Source of the DNA: Stenotrophomonas sp. ATCM1_4
GTDB taxonomy: Bacteria; Pseudomonadota; Gammaproteobacteria; Xanthomonadales; Xanthomonadaceae
Assembly: GCF_004348115.1 (NCBI RefSeq)
Contig: NZ_QPFB01000001.1
Coordinates: 149,752 to 213,751, forward strand
DNA length: 64,000 nucleotides
Direction of reading: 5' to 3'
In this document: positions 22,757 to 30,655 of the stretch, piece by piece
Position numbering within the stretch: position 1 is the stretch's first letter
Layout of the letters: each line of letters starts with the position of its first letter
Program-made: the position numbers and the translations under genes
Notes under the pieces: generated by a model
What the model saw: only the letters and a program-made list of their open reading frames with translations
Database searches by the model: none
What the model was told of the DNA's origin: nothing

Positions 22757-23176
22757 TCAACCCGTGCACTCGCGACTGTCCGAGTACAGGTAGTAAGTGT
22801 CGAGATCTAGTCGCAAACCGTAGAAGGCGAGCCGAGACACGGTAGTCTTTGAAACACGGAGTCCCGCGCCAATGTCATTGAAGTTGCCAACTAGTTGCAT
22901 GGTGCCGCCTAAGCGATGGCTGACAGCGGCAAAGGCGCCTGAGTTGGCGTCCATTTGAAGAAGAACGTCCTCCAGATGCTCCTCCAAAGCCGCGGTACGC
23001 TCAACCCTGGAATAGAGCGACCATTTACCCGTCCGCCGTTCCCGGCGCCGGGGGTCTAGGTCTCCCTTGCGCCAAGCGCGTGTCGGAGTGGCGCCAAGCT
23101 CAGCAGACACGGCCGAAGGGTCAAGGTCGTCGTCGTACACCGCGAAGTAGGCATAGCAGTTGTTGGGATCTGTCAT
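22757..23176 (-). CDS. Cassette 5: DUF4279 family protein
   Basis: 139 residues. AYFAVYDDDLDPSAVSAELG, TPTRAWRKGDLDP, GKWSLYSRVERT and ISLAFYGLRLDLDTYYLY-like features fit DUF4279, small alpha/beta proteins often found next to toxin or immunity genes and in cassettes. The exact role is unknown. The start ATG lies 4 bp from attC 4. Confidence 0.75.
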   Translation of the reverse strand: MTDPNNCYAYFAVYDDDLDPSAVSAELGATPTRAWRKGDLDPRRRERRTGKWSLYSRVERTAALEEHLEDVLLQMDANSGAFAAVSHRLGGTMQLVGNFNDIGAGLRVSKTTVSRLAFYGLRLDLDTYYLYSDSRECTG

Positions 23177-23179
23177 TGA

Positions 23180-23244
23180 GCGCCAACTCCGGAATTAAGC
23201 CGAGCCGCGAAGCGGCTTCGGCTTGAATGAGTTATTAGACGCGC
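23180..23244 (-). repeat. attC site 4
   Basis: 65 bp; cores GCGCCAAC and TATTAGACGCG; arms CCGGAATTAAGCCG and CGGCTTGAATGAGTT; loop AGCCGCGAAGCGGCTT. Confidence 0.88.
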
Positions 23245-23717
23245 CTGCAGGAAGACTCAACTTCTGCCTCTTTGTACATTGAGTCGACGGGGATATAGCG
23301 CGAAGTGTTGCCGTCAAAATCCAGTATGCGGGATCTATAGACGGATTTCTTCTTGAGCTGGGCCTCCTGGATCTGTTGCCCGAGTTCATTGCTGAACGTG
23401 GGGTCCGAGGAGGAAAGGAACTGAACTCGCTCGACTGAAGAAGTAACAATGTCAGCCTCCAAGCGCCAAGATCCATAGGAAATGTCCTTGTTTGTCACAG
23501 CGGACTGGCCATGAGGAGTGATTACTGACGTGGTGAGGCTTGAATAGGTGTGATCAGCGTTGTTGGTGGTGCGAGTAATAACCACCAACTCAAAGTTAGG
23601 GCCTTGCATAGTGGTGGAGTCGCACTCCCAAGTGCCAACAAGTGACTCCTCGGACAAAGAGGCGCGAGCAGTAGCGCAGCTTGTGAGGAGTGCGGCTTTC
23701 AGAAGTATCAGTCTCAT
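23235..23717 (-). CDS. Cassette 4: secreted or lipoprotein hypothetical
   Basis: 160 residues. The N-terminus MRLILLKAALLTSCATARAS is a short secretion signal. The Cys at position 14 might be lipidated (LLTSC), or the signal may be cut after ARA. The mature part begins LSEESLVGTWECDSTTMQGP, a lipocalin-like or THAP4-like opening with GTWxC, and is beta-rich (ELVVITRTTNNADHTYSSL). A GGAGCTGC ribosome site lies just before the ATG. Confidence 0.7.
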   Translation of the reverse strand: MRLILLKAALLTSCATARASLSEESLVGTWECDSTTMQGPNFELVVITRTTNNADHTYSSLTTSVITPHGQSAVTNKDISYGSWRLEADIVTSSVERVQFLSSSDPTFSNELGQQIQEAQLKKKSVYRSRILDFDGNTSRYIPVDSMYKEAEVESSCRRV

Positions 23718-23732
23718 TGCAGCTCCGTGGCG

Positions 23733-23794
23733 AGTCTAACTCTGGAGTTAAGCCACGCCGCGAAGCGGCGTCGGCTTGAATGAATTGTTAGGTG
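23733..23794 (-). repeat. attC site 3
   Basis: 62 bp; cores AGTCTAAC and GTTAGGTGG; arms CTGGAGTTAAGCC and CGGCTTGAATGAATT; loop ACGCCGCGAAGCGGCGT. Confidence 0.9.
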
Positions 23795-24189
23795 GCAGCC
23801 GATCGCTTGAGCGCTACCACCGGAAGCAGGGCGAGCTTGCCACAAGACTTGCAGAATGCATCAGGACTGTTCCACCAGCGACGCTCAGTGGCGAGCAGAT
23901 GACGGCAGGATGGGCAGAGGAGCTGATAAGACGCAAGCACAGACCATTGCAGTTGGCGCACAGCTAAAAGGGCGAGTACGGGCGCCGCAATAACAACTAG
24001 AGGAAAAAAGCTGGATAGTCCTAGGCGAGGGAGCGCAAAGAACGCAATTACCAAGCAGCCAAGGAGGCAAGCGGCGATTGCGACGAGCCCGCGGTGGAGT
24101 GAGGCTCGTGCGGCGATCTGGGTCGCTACGTCCTCTCGGCTGGGTTGGATGGAATCTTCTTTCACGTCGCGACTCACTTTTCCTGCCAC
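23788..24189 (-). CDS. Cassette 3: membrane protein with zinc-ribbon tail
   Basis: Up to 133 residues; the frame opens with GTG at 24189, inside the attC-proximal bases, and another GTG at 24177 is as likely. Two hydrophobic helices (LVAIAACLLGCLVIAFFALP and FFPLVVIAAPVLALLAV) are followed by a cytosolic zinc ribbon with CPSCRHLL and CKSCGKLAL. Proteins of this build are usually of unknown role. The neighbouring cassette also encodes a zinc-ribbon protein. Confidence 0.65.
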   Translation of the reverse strand: MAGKVSRDVKEDSIQPSREDVATQIAARASLHRGLVAIAACLLGCLVIAFFALPRLGLSSFFPLVVIAAPVLALLAVRQLQWSVLASYQLLCPSCRHLLATERRWWNSPDAFCKSCGKLALLPVVALKRSAAT

Positions 24190-24252
24190 CTAACGCCAGA
24201 ATTAAGCCGACGCTGCGAAGCAGCGGTCGGCTTGAATGAATTGTTAGGTGGC
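24185..24252 (-). repeat. attC site 2
   Basis: 68 bp; cores GCCACCTAAC and GTTAGGTGGC form a perfect 10-base inverted pair; arms CCAGAATTAAGCCGA and CGGCTTGAATGAATT; loop CGCTGCGAAGCAGCG. Confidence 0.93.
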
Positions 24253-24678
24253 GGCGCATGGTGGCGCAACTGCCGCCAGAACATCCGTGCCACAGTTTGT
24301 GCAACAGAACCTAGGCCTGCCAATCGTGTTGTAAGCAACTCCGTCTATAGCCAGACGGCAACGAACGCAATGAAATGTCTCCACAGGCGTTTGGCCGGCC
24401 GCCGGAACATGTCTAACTCCTTGTTCGTCAAACTCAACCACCCACCATCGACGCTTGTGGTCGTACTGCGCGCTGCCGTGCCCCTCTAGGTCCTCAGTCT
24501 CATCGGACGCATCGTAGGTTACGAGCGGCAAGCCAACTGACAGGACGGTCCCAGCATTAGATAGATCCCGAATGCTACCGAACGTGTCCAATACGACGGC
24601 AGTACGACTGGGGTCAACAACGCCGCAAGCGAGGCCGTTGAAGTCCGCGTAGATCCGCACTTTCATCGAAGTTTCCAT
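24244..24678 (-). CDS. Cassette 2: zinc-ribbon hypothetical protein
   Basis: 144 residues from METSMKVRIYADFNGLACGV; an ATG four codons further in is the alternative start and a GTG at 24684 extends it by two codons. The N-terminal part looks like a small beta domain (VVLDTFGSIRDLSNAGTVLS). The C-terminal part contains CVRCRLAIDG and CCTNCGTDVL, two CxxC pairs of a zinc ribbon. Function unknown. Confidence 0.65.
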   Translation of the reverse strand: METSMKVRIYADFNGLACGVVDPSRTAVVLDTFGSIRDLSNAGTVLSVGLPLVTYDASDETEDLEGHGSAQYDHKRRWWVVEFDEQGVRHVPAAGQTPVETFHCVRCRLAIDGVAYNTIGRPRFCCTNCGTDVLAAVAPPCAAT

Positions 24679-24679
24679 C

Positions 24680-24745
24680 GCCACCTAACGCCTGAATTAA
24701 GCCGACCCGCGAAGCGGGTTCGGCTTGAATGAATTGTTAGGTGCC
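24680..24745 (-). repeat. attC site 1 (attI-proximal)
   Basis: 66 bp; cores GCCACCTAAC and GTTAGGTGCC; arms CTGAATTAAGCCGA and CGGCTTGAATGAATT; loop CCCGCGAAGCGGG. Best-preserved site together with attC 2. Confidence 0.93.
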
Positions 24746-25024
24746 ATCTCTGGTAGCTCCGGCGCGATCGTACCAAGACTCAGAGTGAACCTCGGTTTTG
24801 GCGGCCGCAATTGCGTCCTCCAGTGCCCGGACTGGGATCCTCAAGCACTGACCAGCTCGGTATAGCTCGAGGAAGATCTCCTCGGTGCGTTCCTTGGCCA
24901 GGAATGTTCCGATGTGAAGTCGGGTCTCCTGAAGCGTGCACCAGAGCTCGAGTTGCATCCCTCCCTCATGGACGCTAGCCCATACAGCGGTTGGCTCCAC
25001 CTCTATCGCGGGATGCTTTCCCAT
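24737..25024 (-). CDS. Cassette 1: hypothetical protein
   Basis: 95 residues, the attI-proximal cassette and so probably the most strongly transcribed. MGKHPAIEVEPTAVWASVHE opens a small soluble alpha/beta protein with LELWCTLQETRLHIGTFLAK and IFLELYRAGQCLRIPVRALE. No family recognised. The ATG lies 9 bp inside the cassette boundary at about 25033. Confidence 0.65.
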   Translation of the reverse strand: MGKHPAIEVEPTAVWASVHEGGMQLELWCTLQETRLHIGTFLAKERTEEIFLELYRAGQCLRIPVRALEDAIAAAKTEVHSESWYDRAGATRDGT

Positions 25025-25100
25025 GGCACCTAACTCTAAGTAGACCGCCGAACAGCGGTGTAGCGCGAGTATCGCCTGTTCTTGGCGGGTTTCAAGCCAA
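25025..25100 (-). other. attI recombination site region
   Basis: Between intI and the first cassette the sequence GGCACCTAAC appears without its attC partner arms; on the minus strand this is the GTTAGGTGCC core where the array joins the attI. A small inverted repeat ACCGC-CGAACA-GCGGT lies at 25043-25058. The exact limits of attI cannot be set by eye. Confidence 0.7.
25068..25095 (-). promoter_or_regulatory. Candidate cassette promoter Pc
   Basis: On the minus strand TTGAAA, a 16-base spacer and GATACT face the first cassette about 35 bp away. Integrons express cassettes from such a promoter near attI. The match is moderate and could be fortuitous. Confidence 0.45.
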
Positions 25101-25192
25101 TAAATTTCCCCATGGAATCAATCAATTAAACCATTCCGGCGGCGCCTTGACGGCCCCAAGCTCGCGGAAAACTACCGCTTTGGAGCCGTGAT

Positions 25193-26127
25193 ATGGATTA
25201 CGCCCCTGTTTCATCCGGCATAACGCAAGGTCTGCCCCCCAGGTTGTTGGAGCAGGTGCGCCGCCAGATCCGGGTCCTGCACTACAGCCGGCGTACCGAG
25301 CAGCCCTATGTCGGGTGGATCAGGCGCTTCATTCTGGCTAACGGCAAGCGGCATCCTCGTGAGATGAGAGCGGATGAGGTCGCCGCGTTCCTGACCGCAC
25401 TGGTGATGGAGGGCAACGTGGCCGCGGCGACACAGAACCAGGCCTTGTCCGCGTTGTTGTTCCTGTATCGGAACGTGCTGGGGGTCACGTTGCCGTGGAT
25501 GGAGAGTGTGGTCCGGGCCAAGCGGCCCAGGCGTCTGCCAGTGGTGCTTTCCAAGGAGGAGGTGAGTCAGCTTCTCGGCGCGATGCCGGACGGTACCCCC
25601 GCGATGATGGCGCGGTTGCTGTACGGGACCGGTATGCGGTTGATGGAATGCCTGCGGCTGCGGATCAAGGACGTGGATTTCGCCCGCGCTGAGATCTGCG
25701 TGCGCAGCGGCAAGGGCAACAAGGACCGGCGTGTGCCGCTGCCGATGTCCTTGAAGGCCGCCTTGTTGCGGCAGCGGCACTGGGCGGTGTCACTGCATGC
25801 GTCCGATCTTGCCGGTGGAATGGGGCAGGTGCATCTGTCGCATGCACTTGCACGCAAGTACCCGAACGCGGATACGGCGCCGGGTTGGCAGTATCTGTTC
25901 CCTTCGCGGATGCATTCGCGCGACCCGCGCACGGGGCGTCGTGGCCGGCATCACCTCAGCGAGGAGGTACTGCAGCGGGCGGTGAGTTGTATACGCATGT
26001 GTTGGGGCGCGGCGCCGGCGGTGTCTGCAGCCCGCTGGACCTGTTGCCCGTGCCGCCATCGCAGGCGGAGGGGATGGCGGCCGACGCTCAGCGGCCCCCG
26101 ATCGGCCTGAAGCGGGCCACGCCATAG
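25193..26127 (+). pseudogene. intI: Integron integrase with catalytic-core deletion and frameshift
   Basis: The first 262 codons are good IntI: SAM-like N-domain (IRVLHYSRRTEQPYVGWIRR, FLTALVMEGNVAAATQNQAL), box I Arg in GTGMRLMECLRLRIKDVDF, and the IntI-specific patch with PGWQYLFPSRMHSRDPRTG. At about 25980 it jumps from EEVLQRAV straight into a different frame that reads LYTHVLGRGAGGVCSPLDLL, the normal IntI ending. About 50 residues holding the HxLRHSFATHLL box II and the GHxDVxTT segment are gone, and the Tyr codon is out of frame. The product should be inactive. It is divergent from the array, as in a working integron. Confidence 0.9.
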
Positions 26128-26684
26128 CGGTCACTTTCAAAGGTGTAGTGCGCCGGGTTCACTACGCTGGCGATGCGCGCGCGTGCATGGGCTTCGTCGC
26201 TGCGGCCGCAGGCGATCGTGCCGAAGTCCAGCGGTGCATCCAGCACGATGCGCGCCGGGCCGTGCATGCCATCGCAGTGTCCGTGCAGGTGGATCCACAA
26301 CCGGCCGTCGATCTCGCGCAGCTCGAAGGCGCCGTCGGTCAGGCCGAGATGCTCGCCGGTGTAGACCAGCACTTCCGGTTCGTCCTCGCCGGTCAGCGCA
26401 ATGTGCTTGCCCGCGATGTCATTCCAACGCGTCACTTCGCCCGGGCCGCTGTGGAAGGCGGGGCAGTCGTGGATGCGCAGGTGCAGGCTGTCCGGTGGCA
26501 GGTCGTCTTCGTCCAGCAGCACGTCATCGGGGTCGATGCGTTCGGCCTGGATGTCGAAGTCCCAGATCAGGGCAGGGATGTGCTCATCGACGAACGCACC
26601 CAGCTGCGCCTCCGTCAGCCGGTAGGGCTGGTCGTTCCAGTGGCAGATCGCGCGGGGTATCAGCGGGGGCGGGGCGGTGTCCAT
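26088..26684 (-). CDS. Conserved hypothetical protein next to ilvD
   Basis: 198 residues (MDTAPPPLIPRAICHWNDQP...). Acidic and soluble, with LDEDDLPPDSLHLRIHD, WNDIAGKHIALTGEDEPEVL, ELREIDGRLWIHLHGHCDGM and a C-terminal GRSDEAHARARIASVVNPAH. It lies 30 bp past ilvD on the same strand, so probably co-transcribed with it, and its 3' end overlaps the tail of the decayed intI on the opposite strand. No family recognised. Confidence 0.7.
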   Translation of the reverse strand: MDTAPPPLIPRAICHWNDQPYRLTEAQLGAFVDEHIPALIWDFDIQAERIDPDDVLLDEDDLPPDSLHLRIHDCPAFHSGPGEVTRWNDIAGKHIALTGEDEPEVLVYTGEHLGLTDGAFELREIDGRLWIHLHGHCDGMHGPARIVLDAPLDFGTIACGRSDEAHARARIASVVNPAHYTFESDRYGVARFRPIGGR

Positions 26685-26714
26685 CGCACCAGTCTGCCGC
26701 CCCCGCGCGGGGCG

Positions 26715-28553
26715 TCAACCGTCGAGCAGGGCCTTGTCACGCACGGCGCCCTTGTCGGCGCTGGTGGCGAGCAGGGCATAGGCCTTCAGTGCGGTGCTGA
26801 CCTTGCGTGGGCGGGCCTGCGCCGGCCTCCAGCCCTTGGCCTCCTGCTCGGTGCGGCGACGGGCCAGCTCAGCATCGTCCACCAGCAGGTTGATGCCGCG
26901 CTGCGGGATGTCGATCAGGATGCGGTCGCCGTCGCGGACCAGGCCAATCGTGCCGCCGCCGGCTGCTTCCGGCGAGCAATGGCCGATGCTCAGGCCCGAG
27001 GTGCCGCCGGAGAAGCGGCCGTCGGTGAGCAGCGCGCAGGCCTTGCCCAGCCCCTTGGATTTCAGGTAGCTGGTCGGGTACAGCATCTCCTGCATGCCCG
27101 GGCCGCCCTTCGGCCCTTCGTAGCGGATCACCACCACGTCGCCGGCCTGCACTTCGTTGCCGAGGATGCCCTTGACCGCGGCGTCCTGGCTTTCATAGAC
27201 GCGGGCGTTGCCTTCGAACACGTGGATGGATTCGTCCACGCCGGCGGTCTTGACCACGCAGCCATCGGCGGCGAGGTTGCCGTACAGCACGGCCAGCCCG
27301 CCTTCGCTGGAGAACGCATGCGCCACGTCGCGGATGCAGCCCTCGGCACGGTCGGTATCCAGCGACGGCCAGCGGGTGGACTGGCTGAAGGCCACCTGGG
27401 TCGGGATGCCGGCCGGGCCGGCCTTGTAGAACTGGTGCACCGCCGTGTCCTGGGTCTGGGTGACATCCCAGTCGGCGATGGCCGCGCCCAGCGTGCGGCT
27501 GTGCACGGTGTGCACGTCGGTATGCAGCAGGCCGCCGCGTGCCAGCTCGCCGAGGATGGCCATGATGCCGCCGGCACGGTGCACGTCCTCGATGTGGTAC
27601 TTCTGCGTGTTCGGCGCCACCTTGCACAACTGCGGCACGCGCCGTGACAGGCGGTCGATGTCGCGCTGGTCGAAGGCCACCTCGGCCTCCTGCGCGGCGG
27701 CCAGCAGGTGCAGGATGGTGTTGGTGGAACCGCCCATGGCGATGTCCAGCGTCATCGCGTTCTCAAACGCCTCGAACGTCGCGATGCCGCGCGGCAGCAC
27801 GTTGGCCTCCTCGCCGCCGTACCAGCGGTGGCACAACTCCACGATCAGGCGGCCGGCGCGCTTGAACAGCGCCTCGCGGTCGCTGTGCGTGGCCACCACG
27901 GTGCCGTTGCCCGGCAGCGACAGCCCCAGCGCCTCGGTCAGGCAGTTCATCGAGTTGGCGGTGAACATGCCCGAGCACGAGCCACAGGTGGGGCACGCGC
28001 TGCGTTCGATCACGGCCACCTGTTCGTCGCTGATGGCCTCGTTGCCGGCGGCCACCATCGCGTCGATCAGGTCGAGCTTGTGGTCGGCCAGCTTGGTCTT
28101 GCCGGCCTCCATCGGGCCGCCGGACACGAACACCACCGGGATGTTCAGGCGCAGGGCGGCCATCAGCATGCCGGGGGTGATCTTGTCGCAGTTGGAAATG
28201 CACACCAGCGCATCGGCGCAGTGCGCGTTGGCCATGTACTCCACCGAGTCGGCGATGATCTCGCGGCTGGGCAGCGAGTACAGCATGCCGTCGTGGCCCA
28301 TCGCGATGCCGTCGTCCACGGCAATGGTGTTGAACTCCTTGGCCACGCCGCCGGCCGCCTCGATCTCGCGCGCCACGAGTTGGCCAAGGTCCTTCAGGTG
28401 CACGTGGCCGGGCACGAACTGGGTGAAGGAGTTGACCACCGCGATGATGGGCTTGTGGAAATCGCCGTCGGTCATGCCGGTGGCGCGCCACAGGGCGCGG
28501 GCGCCGGCCATGTTGCGGCCGGCGGTGGAGGTTTTCGAGCGGTATTCAGGCAT
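26715..28553 (-). CDS. ilvD: Dihydroxy-acid dehydratase
   Basis: 612 residues, normal length. IlvD dehydrates 2,3-dihydroxy-isovalerate and 2,3-dihydroxy-3-methylvalerate in valine and isoleucine synthesis. Seen are [20 protein letters not shown] at the start, the iron-sulfur ligands in [12 protein letters not shown] and [16 protein letters not shown], and the C-terminal [20 protein letters not shown]. The ATG at 28553 is chosen from the conserved start; the frame continues upstream without conservation. In xanthomonads ilvD borders the chromosomal integron, as here. Confidence 0.97.
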   Translation of the reverse strand: MPEYRSKTSTAGRNMAGARALWRATGMTDGDFHKPIIAVVNSFTQFVPGHVHLKDLGQLVAREIEAAGGVAKEFNTIAVDDGIAMGHDGMLYSLPSREIIADSVEYMANAHCADALVCISNCDKITPGMLMAALRLNIPVVFVSGGPMEAGKTKLADHKLDLIDAMVAAGNEAISDEQVAVIERSACPTCGSCSGMFTANSMNCLTEALGLSLPGNGTVVATHSDREALFKRAGRLIVELCHRWYGGEEANVLPRGIATFEAFENAMTLDIAMGGSTNTILHLLAAAQEAEVAFDQRDIDRLSRRVPQLCKVAPNTQKYHIEDVHRAGGIMAILGELARGGLLHTDVHTVHSRTLGAAIADWDVTQTQDTAVHQFYKAGPAGIPTQVAFSQSTRWPSLDTDRAEGCIRDVAHAFSSEGGLAVLYGNLAADGCVVKTAGVDESIHVFEGNARVYESQDAAVKGILGNEVQAGDVVVIRYEGPKGGPGMQEMLYPTSYLKSKGLGKACALLTDGRFSGGTSGLSIGHCSPEAAGGGTIGLVRDGDRILIDIPQRGINLLVDDAELARRRTEQEAKGWRPAQARPRKVSTALKAYALLATSADKGAVRDKALLDG

Positions 28554-28901
28554 GGGGGCGAGCAGGTACGGGCTGGCAGAAGCGTGTGTGGGCGATTCTG
28601 CATCAAGATCCCGGTTGCTGTTGCAACCATCCGGCGGGGTGGAACGGTTGGACGACACCGAGGCGGCGCAGGCGCGCAGGCGCGCAGGAGCGGCTTCAAC
28701 CGCGAAGCCAGGAGCCCTTCCGTATGCCTGGCGCCTGCAATTGCAGTCATGCCTTCGACCGGTACCTTCACCAGCCTCGCGGCAGAGGCCGCTCCTGGCC
28801 GGGCGCACCTGAAAACCGGTTCAGTTTTGGGACTGCGCCGATTTACGCCTCCCAGGCCGGATCAGGCATCATTCGGAAACAACTTTCACGGGGAATCGAC
28901 C
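28554..28901. other. 348-bp divergent intergenic region
   Basis: It must hold the promoters of ilvD (minus) and the ygiB-like gene (plus). It contains REP-like words (GGAGCGGCTTCAACCGCGAAGCC near 28690, and GCAGAGGCCGCTCCTGGCC near 28785). No leader peptide or gene is convincing. Confidence 0.5.
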
Positions 28902-29462
28902 ATGAAGCGATCCAGGACCACCGCGCTGCTGCTGATGAGCGCCGCGCCGCTGCTGTTCACCGCCTGCCAGAAGGAAGAAACGGTGCAGGTCAAGGAAGGG
29001 CTGTACACCTCGGTGGAGGCCTGCAGCGAGGCCACCGGTGACCCGTCCGCTTGCCGCACGGCGTTCGCCACCGCGCAGCAGCAGTCGGCCGATGCAGCGC
29101 CCAAGTACGCCAGCAAGGAAGAGTGCGCCAAGGAGTACCCCGCCGAGCAGTGCGTGCAGCAGCACACCAGCGCCGGCACCTCGTTCATCGGCCCGATGAT
29201 GATGGGCTTCTTCATGTCGCAGATGCTCAACAGCGGCCGTGGCGCCGTGGCGGCACCGCCGGCCGCACAGCCGGCCTTCAAGGACAACGCCAATGGTTGG
29301 GCCAAGCCGGCCGGTACCGGGGGCCTGAACACCGGTAGCGGCATCGGTGCCGGCAAGGCCGGCCTGGCCCCGGTCACCAGCGAGCCGAACCGTGCCGTGA
29401 CCGCCAGCCGTGGCGGCTTTGGTGCACGCAGCGGTGGCCGCAGCAACAGCGTCGGCGGTTGA
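28902..29462 (+). CDS. ygiB: DUF1190 (YgiB-like) lipoprotein
   Basis: 186 residues. The lipoprotein signal MKRSRTTALLLMSAAPLLFT is followed by lipobox TAC. DUF1190 features are the Cys pattern YTSVEACSEATGDPSACRTAF and KYASKEECAKEYPAEQCVQQ, then SFIGPMMMGFFMSQML and a low-complexity Gly/Ala/Ser tail. In enterobacteria ygiB is followed by ygiC, and so it is here: a glutathionylspermidine-synthase-like gene starts 5 bp downstream. The role is unknown, probably in the envelope. The symbol is by family analogy. Confidence 0.85.
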   Translation: MKRSRTTALLLMSAAPLLFTACQKEETVQVKEGLYTSVEACSEATGDPSACRTAFATAQQQSADAAPKYASKEECAKEYPAEQCVQQHTSAGTSFIGPMMMGFFMSQMLNSGRGAVAAPPAAQPAFKDNANGWAKPAGTGGLNTGSGIGAGKAGLAPVTSEPNRAVTASRGGFGARSGGRSNSVGG

Positions 29463-29466
29463 TCAG

Positions 29467-30654
29467 GTGCGGCGTGTAGCAATCGCCGAGCGCGACAACT
29501 GGCGAGCACGTGCCGCCGAGGCAGGTTTCCGGTTCCACACCATCGACGGTGCGCCGTACTGGGACGAAAGCGCGTATTACGCCTTCACCCTGCGGCAGAT
29601 CGAGAACGACCTGGAAGACCCCAGCGCCGAGCTGCATGCGATGGCGCTGGACCTGGTCGGCGAGGTGGTGGCCAGCGAGGCGCTGATGGCGCAGCTGGCC
29701 ATTCCCGAGCCGTTCCGCGACTGGATCGCCGAGAGCTGGCGCCGCCGCGACCCGCACCTGTACGGCCGGCTGGACTTCGCCTATGACGGCAAGGGCCCGG
29801 CCAAGCTGTACGAGCTGAACTATGACACGCCGACCTCGCTGTACGAGGCGTCGTTCTTCCAGTGGCAATGGCTGGAAGACCAGCGCAACCGTGGCGTCCT
29901 GCCGCAGCAGGCCGACCAGTTCAACTCCCTCCACGAGACGCTGGTGGAGCGCTTTGCCGAACTGTCGGCGCGCCTGCCGCCGCCGCTGTACTTCAGCGCG
30001 GTGCGTGAGTCCGAGGAAGACCAGGGCACGGTGGCCTACCTGCGTGACTGCGCGGCGCAGGCCGGCCTGCATGGCGCGGCCATCGCCATCGAGGATATCG
30101 GCCTGTCGGCCGACGGCCGCTTCACCGACCTGGACGACGTGGTGATCGGCAGCCTGTTCAAGCTGTACCCGCTCGAAGACCTGATGCAGGAGGAGTTCGG
30201 TGCGGCATTGCCCCGTTCCGGCGTGCAGCTGCTGGAGCCGGCGTGGAAGGCGGTGTTGAGCAACAAGGGCATCCTGCCGCTGTTGTGGGAACGCCATCGC
30301 GGCCATCCCAACCTGCTGGAATCGTACTTCGACGATGGCAGTGCCCTGCCGGCCGGCTGGGTGCGCAAGCCGCTGCATTCGCGCGAGGGTGCGAACGTGG
30401 CCATGCATATGAGCGACGGCAGTTGGCAGGAGAGCGAGGGCCCGTACGCGGGGCCGAACATCCGCCAGGCGTTCCACGCACTGCCCATGTTCGAGGGCAA
30501 CTATCCGCTGGTCGGCAGCTGGGTGGTGGGTGACCGCGCCTGTGGCATCGGCGTGCGCGAGGACAACAGCCGCATCACCCGCGACAGCGCCCGTTTCCTG
30601 CCGCACGCCATCATCGATGACGCGCCGCAGGGGAGCACGCGGATCTACGTCTGA
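29467..30654 (+). CDS. ygiC: Glutathionylspermidine synthase family protein (YgiC-like)
   Basis: 395 residues from a GTG five bases past the ygiB stop; no ATG fits. The ATP-grasp-type ligase family is recognised from RLDFAYDGKGPAKLYELNYD, TPTSLYEASFFQWQW, PAWKAVLSNKGILPLLWERH, HPNLLESYFD and YPLVGSWVVGDRACGIGVRE. It resembles the C-terminal synthetase domain of Gss without the amidase. Real substrate unknown. Co-transcribed with ygiB by spacing. Confidence 0.88.
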   Translation: MRRVAIAERDNWRARAAEAGFRFHTIDGAPYWDESAYYAFTLRQIENDLEDPSAELHAMALDLVGEVVASEALMAQLAIPEPFRDWIAESWRRRDPHLYGRLDFAYDGKGPAKLYELNYDTPTSLYEASFFQWQWLEDQRNRGVLPQQADQFNSLHETLVERFAELSARLPPPLYFSAVRESEEDQGTVAYLRDCAAQAGLHGAAIAIEDIGLSADGRFTDLDDVVIGSLFKLYPLEDLMQEEFGAALPRSGVQLLEPAWKAVLSNKGILPLLWERHRGHPNLLESYFDDGSALPAGWVRKPLHSREGANVAMHMSDGSWQESEGPYAGPNIRQAFHALPMFEGNYPLVGSWVVGDRACGIGVREDNSRITRDSARFLPHAIIDDAPQGSTRIYV

Positions 30655-30655
30655 C

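Larger units (their letters stand above)
19305..25034 (-). mobile_element. Chromosomal integron cassette array (13 cassettes, 13 attC)
   Basis: From the attI junction near 25033 leftwards, 13 short minus-strand genes alternate with 13 imperfect palindromes of about 52-68 bp. Each palindrome, read on the minus strand, runs core (consensus GCCTAAC), CAATTCATTCAAGCCG, a variable GC loop containing GCTTCGC, CGGCTTAATTC, and GTTAGGC core. This is the attC layout. The sites are alike, as in sedentary chromosomal integrons, and the location beside ilvD is that known for xanthomonads. Lower GC in the cassettes and the lack of homology among them support gene capture. Confidence 0.93.

Noticed and set aside
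19305..24745. Regularly spaced palindromic repeats suggesting CRISPR
   Set aside because: The repeats are 52-68 bp apart by 300-500 bp with a gene in each interval, and carry attC cores. No short uniform spacers and no cas genes occur.
26148..27647. A 499-codon plus-strand frame opposite ilvD
   Set aside because: No recognisable motif; ilvD on the other strand has all its family signatures.
28554..28901. Leader peptide or attenuator before ilvD
   Set aside because: No short frame rich in branched-chain codons followed by a terminator hairpin was seen on the minus strand.
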